From positions 1-64,000 of the forward strand of contig NZ_SLXQ01000021.1 in assembly GCF_004340875.1 (NCBI RefSeq): 64,000 nucleotides of DNA, given 5' to 3'. The DNA is from Tamaricihabitans halophyticus (GTDB lineage: Bacteria > Actinomycetota > Actinomycetes > Mycobacteriales > Pseudonocardiaceae). Below are positions 60,725-64,000 of this stretch, in pieces. A program made the translations under genes and the position numbers. The notes under the pieces were generated by a model. It did no database searches. It had not been told where the DNA came from and saw nothing but the letters and a program-made list of their open reading frames with translations. Position 1 is the first letter of the stretch. Each line of letters opens with the position of its first letter.

Positions 60725-61488
60725 TCAACGATCAAACCGACGACCGGATCTTGCCCCACGAATCGGACCACGAGCGAGCCGTCCGCCACCGCCTTGCCGA
60801 CCTGCTGGCCGACACTCCCATCCCGCCCGAGGAACTGGTCGACAACCTGGCCCTGTACCTGCGCAGGCAGCCGCTGACTGACCTGCTCTCCCTGGACGCG
60901 CTCTACCGGATGATCCTCGACGTGCCCGGTGTGATCATGGAGTTCGGCGTGCACCGCGGACGCCACCTCGCCGCCCTCACCGCGCTGCGCGGGGTCTACG
61001 AGCCGTACCACCCGCACCGCCGGATCATCGGCTTCGACACCTTCACCGGCGTCCCCGACGTGACCGACGTCGACACGATGAGCCCCAGCGCCGTCGCCGG
61101 CCGGTTCGCGCTCACTGACGGCTACCCACACCACCTGCGCGACGTACTCGACGCCCACGAGCAGGGCGAACACCTCGGCCACATCCGGCGCACCCTGATA
61201 GTCCAGGGCGACGTGCGCGAAACCCTCCCGCGCTACCTGACGGACAACCCGCACACCGTCATCGCCCTAGCCTACTTCGACCTCGACCTCTACGAGCCCA
61301 CCCGCGACGCCATCGACGCCGTCCGGCCGTACCTCACCAAGGGCAGCGTGCTCGCCTTCGACGAACTCGCCCACGCCAAGTGGTCAGGAGAAACCGCAGC
61401 CCTGCGCGACACTCTCGGCACCGACCACGGCACCCTGCGAACGCTTCCGGGCCGCGCCACCCCCGCCTACATCCGCTGGAGCGCGTAG
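60721..61488 (+). CDS. TylF/MycF-type SAM-dependent methyltransferase
   Basis: 255 aa. The SAM motif is VIMEFGVHRGRHLAAL (about 78-93), then IIGFDTFTGVPDV, LIVQGDVRETLP and the metal/substrate segment ALAYFDLDLYEPT. TylF-family enzymes methylate hydroxyl groups of sugars on macrolides and similar compounds with Mg2+. It is the last gene of the operon. It ends 7 nt before the stop of the convergent Nudix gene. Confidence 0.85.
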   Translation: MINDQTDDRILPHESDHERAVRHRLADLLADTPIPPEELVDNLALYLRRQPLTDLLSLDALYRMILDVPGVIMEFGVHRGRHLAALTALRGVYEPYHPHRRIIGFDTFTGVPDVTDVDTMSPSAVAGRFALTDGYPHHLRDVLDAHEQGEHLGHIRRTLIVQGDVRETLPRYLTDNPHTVIALAYFDLDLYEPTRDAIDAVRPYLTKGSVLAFDELAHAKWSGETAALRDTLGTDHGTLRTLPGRATPAYIRWSA

Positions 61489-61495
61489 TCGCAGT

Positions 61496-61972
61496 TCAGG
61501 CGGCTGCGCCCGCCTCGACCATCAGGGCCTCCCGGTTGGCCAGGATGAACTCCTTCAACGCGGTCGGCTTCAAGTCGATCGACGCGAGATCGTCTCCCCG
61601 AAGGTCAACCCGGTCCAGGTCGTACCCGCCGCGCGACGGGTCGCTGAACTCCGGGCCGCTCCGGGCCGACTCGTCCAGGCTGGCCAGCCGCGCCACAAAG
61701 AAGTGCTGCACAGCGACTCCACCGTCCGACGGCGAGCTGAATAGGAACACCTGCGAGGCGTCCGTGGCCTTCGCGCCCAGTTCCTCCGCCAGCTCCCGGT
61801 ACAGAGCCGCCTCCACCGAGGGGTCGGTGTCCTCGACGCCCCCACCGGGCGCGGTCCAATACGGCGCCTGCCCCGGCTTCGTGCGCTTGATCAACACCAG
61901 CCTACCGAGATCGTCGATCAGGATTGCCCGTGCTGCGCGTCGTCCCACTGTCACCGTCAACTGCTCCGTCAC
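61496..61972 (-). CDS. Nudix hydrolase
   Basis: 158 aa. The Nudix box GGVEDTDPSVEAALYRELAEELG (44-66) is complete (G-x5-E-x7-R-E-x-x-E-E-x-G). It would hydrolyse a nucleoside diphosphate linked to another group. GTG 61972 has a TAAGCT box 7 nt upstream and is the likely leaderless start; the frame continues further. It converges on the operon and could reverse or detoxify its nucleotide-linked intermediate. Confidence 0.85.
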   Translation of the reverse strand: MTEQLTVTVGRRAARAILIDDLGRLVLIKRTKPGQAPYWTAPGGGVEDTDPSVEAALYRELAEELGAKATDASQVFLFSSPSDGGVAVQHFFVARLASLDESARSGPEFSDPSRGGYDLDRVDLRGDDLASIDLKPTALKEFILANREALMVEAGAAA

Positions 61973-62061
61973 GCGACCCAGCTTACGGCTCGCCGCGTCG
62001 CCCGATTGCGGCAGCCACGTGATCGAAGACCCGTCCGTCGCAACGGCAAGGACCGGCACTC

Positions 62062-62067
62062 TACGCT
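62062..62067 (+). promoter_or_regulatory. TACGCT -10 box of the 104-aa gene
   Basis: TACGCT lies 6 nt before GTG 62074 with no RBS. It is opposite the Nudix promoter, so 61973-62073 is a two-way promoter region of about 101 bp. Confidence 0.45.
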
Positions 62068-62073
62068 GGCCCG

Positions 62074-62388
62074 GTGACTTCACGTGTCGAACTCGATCTA
62101 CCCCCGGCGGGAAGCTCGCTGCCGTTGAGCGACTTGGAACGGTTCGTCGAGCAGGCCCGTCACGCAGGCGCGGGTGCCGACACACCGGTCATCGCGGTCG
62201 CCCCCAACCAAGACCCCGACATGACCATCGCGCTGCGCGTCGAGTTCGACAGCTCGATCGCCGAGCGCGCCGATCTGGACGACTTGCTCGGCCTGCTCGG
62301 CGAGATCGAACGCAACGACGGCGACGCCCACGCCCAGCACCGCGCCATCCGTGAGCTGCGCCGACACCTGACAGGCCACACCGAGTAG
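62074..62388 (+). CDS. Small acidic protein, unknown
   Basis: 104 aa. A possible beta-alpha-beta arrangement (VELDLPPAGSSLPLSDLERFVEQARHAGAGADTPVIAVAPNQDPDMTIALRVEF) and a helical end (DLDDLLGLLGEIERNDGDAHAQHRAIRELRRHL). I do not recognise a family. It diverges from the Nudix gene and may be co-regulated. Confidence 0.6.
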   Translation: MTSRVELDLPPAGSSLPLSDLERFVEQARHAGAGADTPVIAVAPNQDPDMTIALRVEFDSSIAERADLDDLLGLLGEIERNDGDAHAQHRAIRELRRHLTGHTE

Positions 62389-62458
62389 GCAGTAGATCGG
62401 CGCGTGGTCCGCAGCCAGCGGGGGTGGCTGAAGGTGATCGTCGTGCCCGGTGTCCCGG

Positions 62459-63052
62459 CTAGTTGCTGCGGTAGGGCTTGTAGGGCAGGACGCGTGGTTC
62501 GCGGGGCGGGGAGACGAGGTTGTCGCCTGGCCAGAAGGGTCCTTCCGCGGCGAACCGCCGTACGTGTCCGGTCAGCTCGTCCAGGTGCTGTTGCCGCTCG
62601 ACCGGGCCTGTCTGGGAGCGGGAGCCGTCCGGTTGGTACAGCTCGTGCACGGTGTTCGGGCCACCACCCACCAGAACAGCCGCGACCTGCGGCAGACCCA
62701 TCGGCATCGCGTCGCAGCCCTGGTGGCGGGCGATGTGCACCACCGCATCGACGACCCGTTCCCAGTCGGCGACCTGCGGCCACAGCTGTCCGCCGTCCAG
62801 CTCGAAGGTCAGCGTGGACAGCGGCACCACCTCGCCCGGTGTGCGGCCGGGGAACTCGGTCAGGCACCGGTACATCCGACCACCGTCCGGTTGTGGCACC
62901 GCCGGGTGCAGCAAGGTCAGGGCGTGCACGATCGTGGCGTTGATCGGCACTGGGTGCTGCGGGGACTGGTAGGGCTCGTGTAGGGCGAGCAGATACACGT
63001 CCTGGACCGTCACATGTTCCCTTTCCGTCGCGGCTGAGGTGGGGCGGGCCAT
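62459..63052 (-). CDS. Uncharacterised element protein
   Basis: 197 aa from ATG 63052, which overlaps the stop of the upstream gene (ATGA). Segments: VTVQDVYLLALHEPYQSPQHPVPINATIVHALTLLHP and WERVVDAVVHIARHQGCD. No motif is recognised. The paired gene and the overlap show that they act together. Confidence 0.6.
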   Translation of the reverse strand: MARPTSAATEREHVTVQDVYLLALHEPYQSPQHPVPINATIVHALTLLHPAVPQPDGGRMYRCLTEFPGRTPGEVVPLSTLTFELDGGQLWPQVADWERVVDAVVHIARHQGCDAMPMGLPQVAAVLVGGGPNTVHELYQPDGSRSQTGPVERQQHLDELTGHVRRFAAEGPFWPGDNLVSPPREPRVLPYKPYRSN

Positions 63053-63546
63053 CAGGCGTACGGCTCTACGGAGATGCTGTAGACATGCCCGCGCCAGGAC
63101 CGATCCACCGGCAAGGCACGGACGGCGTACTGGTAGGTGGGCAGGCCCAGCTTGTCGGCGCGGGCGATCAGCGCGCGGATATCGCCCAAGGTCAGCACAT
63201 GTGCCGACAGTCGACGGCCCCAACGGCGCCATTCCACCTCGGGGCCGGTGGGTTTCTGTGTGACGCTCGTGTGTTTCTCCGCGTCGCTGCGGTCGGCTCC
63301 GTGTGCGTTCGCAGGTGGTGACGCTGGCGGACCGTCGCTGTCGGTGTCGCGGGCGTCTTCGACCACGGTCTCCAGGCGTTTCACCTTGCCGTCCCAGCCA
63401 GCGAAGCACCGGACGGGCGTCGCGTCGGGGAAGTTCAACGCCGTGGCGCTGTCCACGAACTCGCGCAGCTCATGGAAGTGGAAGATGGTCCGGTCAGGGC
63501 GCCTGGCCTGCGTCACGTTGTGTGTCACGACCACCACGATAGGCAT
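63052..63546 (-). CDS. Uncharacterised element protein, partner of the 197-aa protein
   Basis: 164 aa from ATG 63546 (MPIVVVVTHNVTQ); GTG 63558 is possible. VTHNVTQARRPDRTIFHFHELREFVDSATALNFPDATPVRCFAGWDGK forms a compact N-terminal domain, a disordered linker follows, and VEWRRWGRRLSAHVLTLGDIRALIARADKLGLP ends it. Function unknown. It is the upstream member of an ATGA-coupled pair. Confidence 0.6.
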   Translation of the reverse strand: MPIVVVVTHNVTQARRPDRTIFHFHELREFVDSATALNFPDATPVRCFAGWDGKVKRLETVVEDARDTDSDGPPASPPANAHGADRSDAEKHTSVTQKPTGPEVEWRRWGRRLSAHVLTLGDIRALIARADKLGLPTYQYAVRALPVDRSWRGHVYSISVEPYA

Positions 63547-63706
63547 TCGCCCCGACACGGCACGTGGCCCCTCTGTGGATCACCCGACTGGCCGAGCGGG
63601 GGGTGCCGACAAAGGACACGTAGGTGGCCAAGCTCGATTGGTGATGCACGCTGTGGCGGTCTGCCAGCGCGGTGCCCTGCTGGGGTTGCCGGGGCAGGAT
63701 AGGGCC

Positions 63707-64000
63707 ATGAGTGGCGAGGTCTTGCGTGACGGTTGGTGCGGCGAGCCTATTGCGTGGGCAAGAGTCGGTGATCCCGTTATCGGGCGGGAGTGGACTGAGC
63801 ATGGCTGGGTGGCCGTGACTGACCGGTTGTCCCCGGCTGAGGCGGTTCGTAAGTACGGTCCCATCACTGAGTTGGTGGTTGGCCGCCACGGCGGTTTTGA
63901 GTCCGTCACCTACGGTGAGACCCAATTCGTCTCTCGGTTCGTGGACCCGCGCGGCACGGGTTTGTATGACGACACCGTTGTCGTCGTGCACGACCCTGCC
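63707..64000 (+). CDS. Partial protein at the right edge, unknown
   Basis: 98 codons open to the window end, from ATG 63707 (MSGEVLRDGWCGEPIAW); CAGGAT lies 6 nt upstream. The visible part (WVAVTDRLSPAEAVRKYGPITELVVGRHGGFESVTYGETQFVSRFVDP) resembles no family I can name. Codon use is richer in T-ending codons (GGT, GTT, CGT) than the surrounding element, hinting at separate origin. Incomplete. Confidence 0.55.
   Translation, partial: MSGEVLRDGWCGEPIAWARVGDPVIGREWTEHGWVAVTDRLSPAEAVRKYGPITELVVGRHGGFESVTYGETQFVSRFVDPRGTGLYDDTVVVVHDPA

Noticed and set aside
1-64000. CRISPR arrays and insertion sequences
   Set aside because: No regularly spaced direct repeats with unique spacers, and no transposase was recognised; the only recombinase is the serine integrase.

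Overview
High-GC actinobacterial DNA, most likely from the Pseudonocardiaceae or a close relative. This rests on the gene content (WhiB7, GlnE, PPA1309-family and UPF0182 proteins, AT-hook WhiB), on many GTG starts with a TANNNT box 6-8 nt upstream, and on gene neighbourhoods that I remember from Mycobacterium tuberculosis. The species cannot be fixed from the sequence alone.

Layout. (1) 1-6403: end of an rRNA operon (5S rRNA), an amidotransferase-like protein lacking its catalytic Cys, a Pit phosphate transporter, glnE, a thioesterase and a VanZ-like protein. (2) 6413-15241: a carboxylesterase and an aromatic ring-hydroxylation/catabolism cluster (LLM oxidoreductase, VOC protein, alpha/beta hydrolase, Rieske alpha and beta subunits, small protein, dehydrogenase, class II aldolase, IclR regulator). 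With the SWIM gene after it, this block lies between glnE and glnA, which are close neighbours in mycobacteria. (3) 17058-37335: core genes: glnA with a GlnR-type box, RDD, DUF4191, uvrD2, whiB7 with an attenuator-like leader, AarF-type kinase, ThiF-like protein, metalloproteases, UPF0182, and two identical initiator tRNA genes. (4) 37622-46680: PadR regulator, prfB, ftsEX, smpB, an amidohydrolase, an acyltransferase and a two-component system, followed by ssrA (tmRNA).

(5) From about 47145 to the right edge: an integrated element at the 3' end of ssrA. Its large serine integrase reads into the antisense strand of ssrA and takes its last ~35 codons and stop from the host gene. Behind it come a small conserved-looking protein, a gene-free segment with eleven GTCTCG/CGAGAC hexamers in 124 bp, a replication-relaxation protein, a fused HTH/Nudix-like regulator and a lone primase-polymerase domain. 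No conjugation motor is visible and the far end lies outside the window.

The most unusual part is the cargo operon at 54190-61488. It has eight genes on one strand, most joined by ATGA/GTGA overlaps: DUF4254, a fused kinase-kinase-nucleotidyltransferase, a phosphoribosyltransferase, a GT9-like glycosyltransferase, an aminoglycoside-phosphotransferase-fold protein, an SDR, a histidine phosphatase and a TylF-type methyltransferase. A Nudix hydrolase faces it. Together they look like a pathway that makes or remodels a nucleotide- or sugar-nucleotide-derived small molecule. The product is unknown and this reading is inference from domains and gene order.
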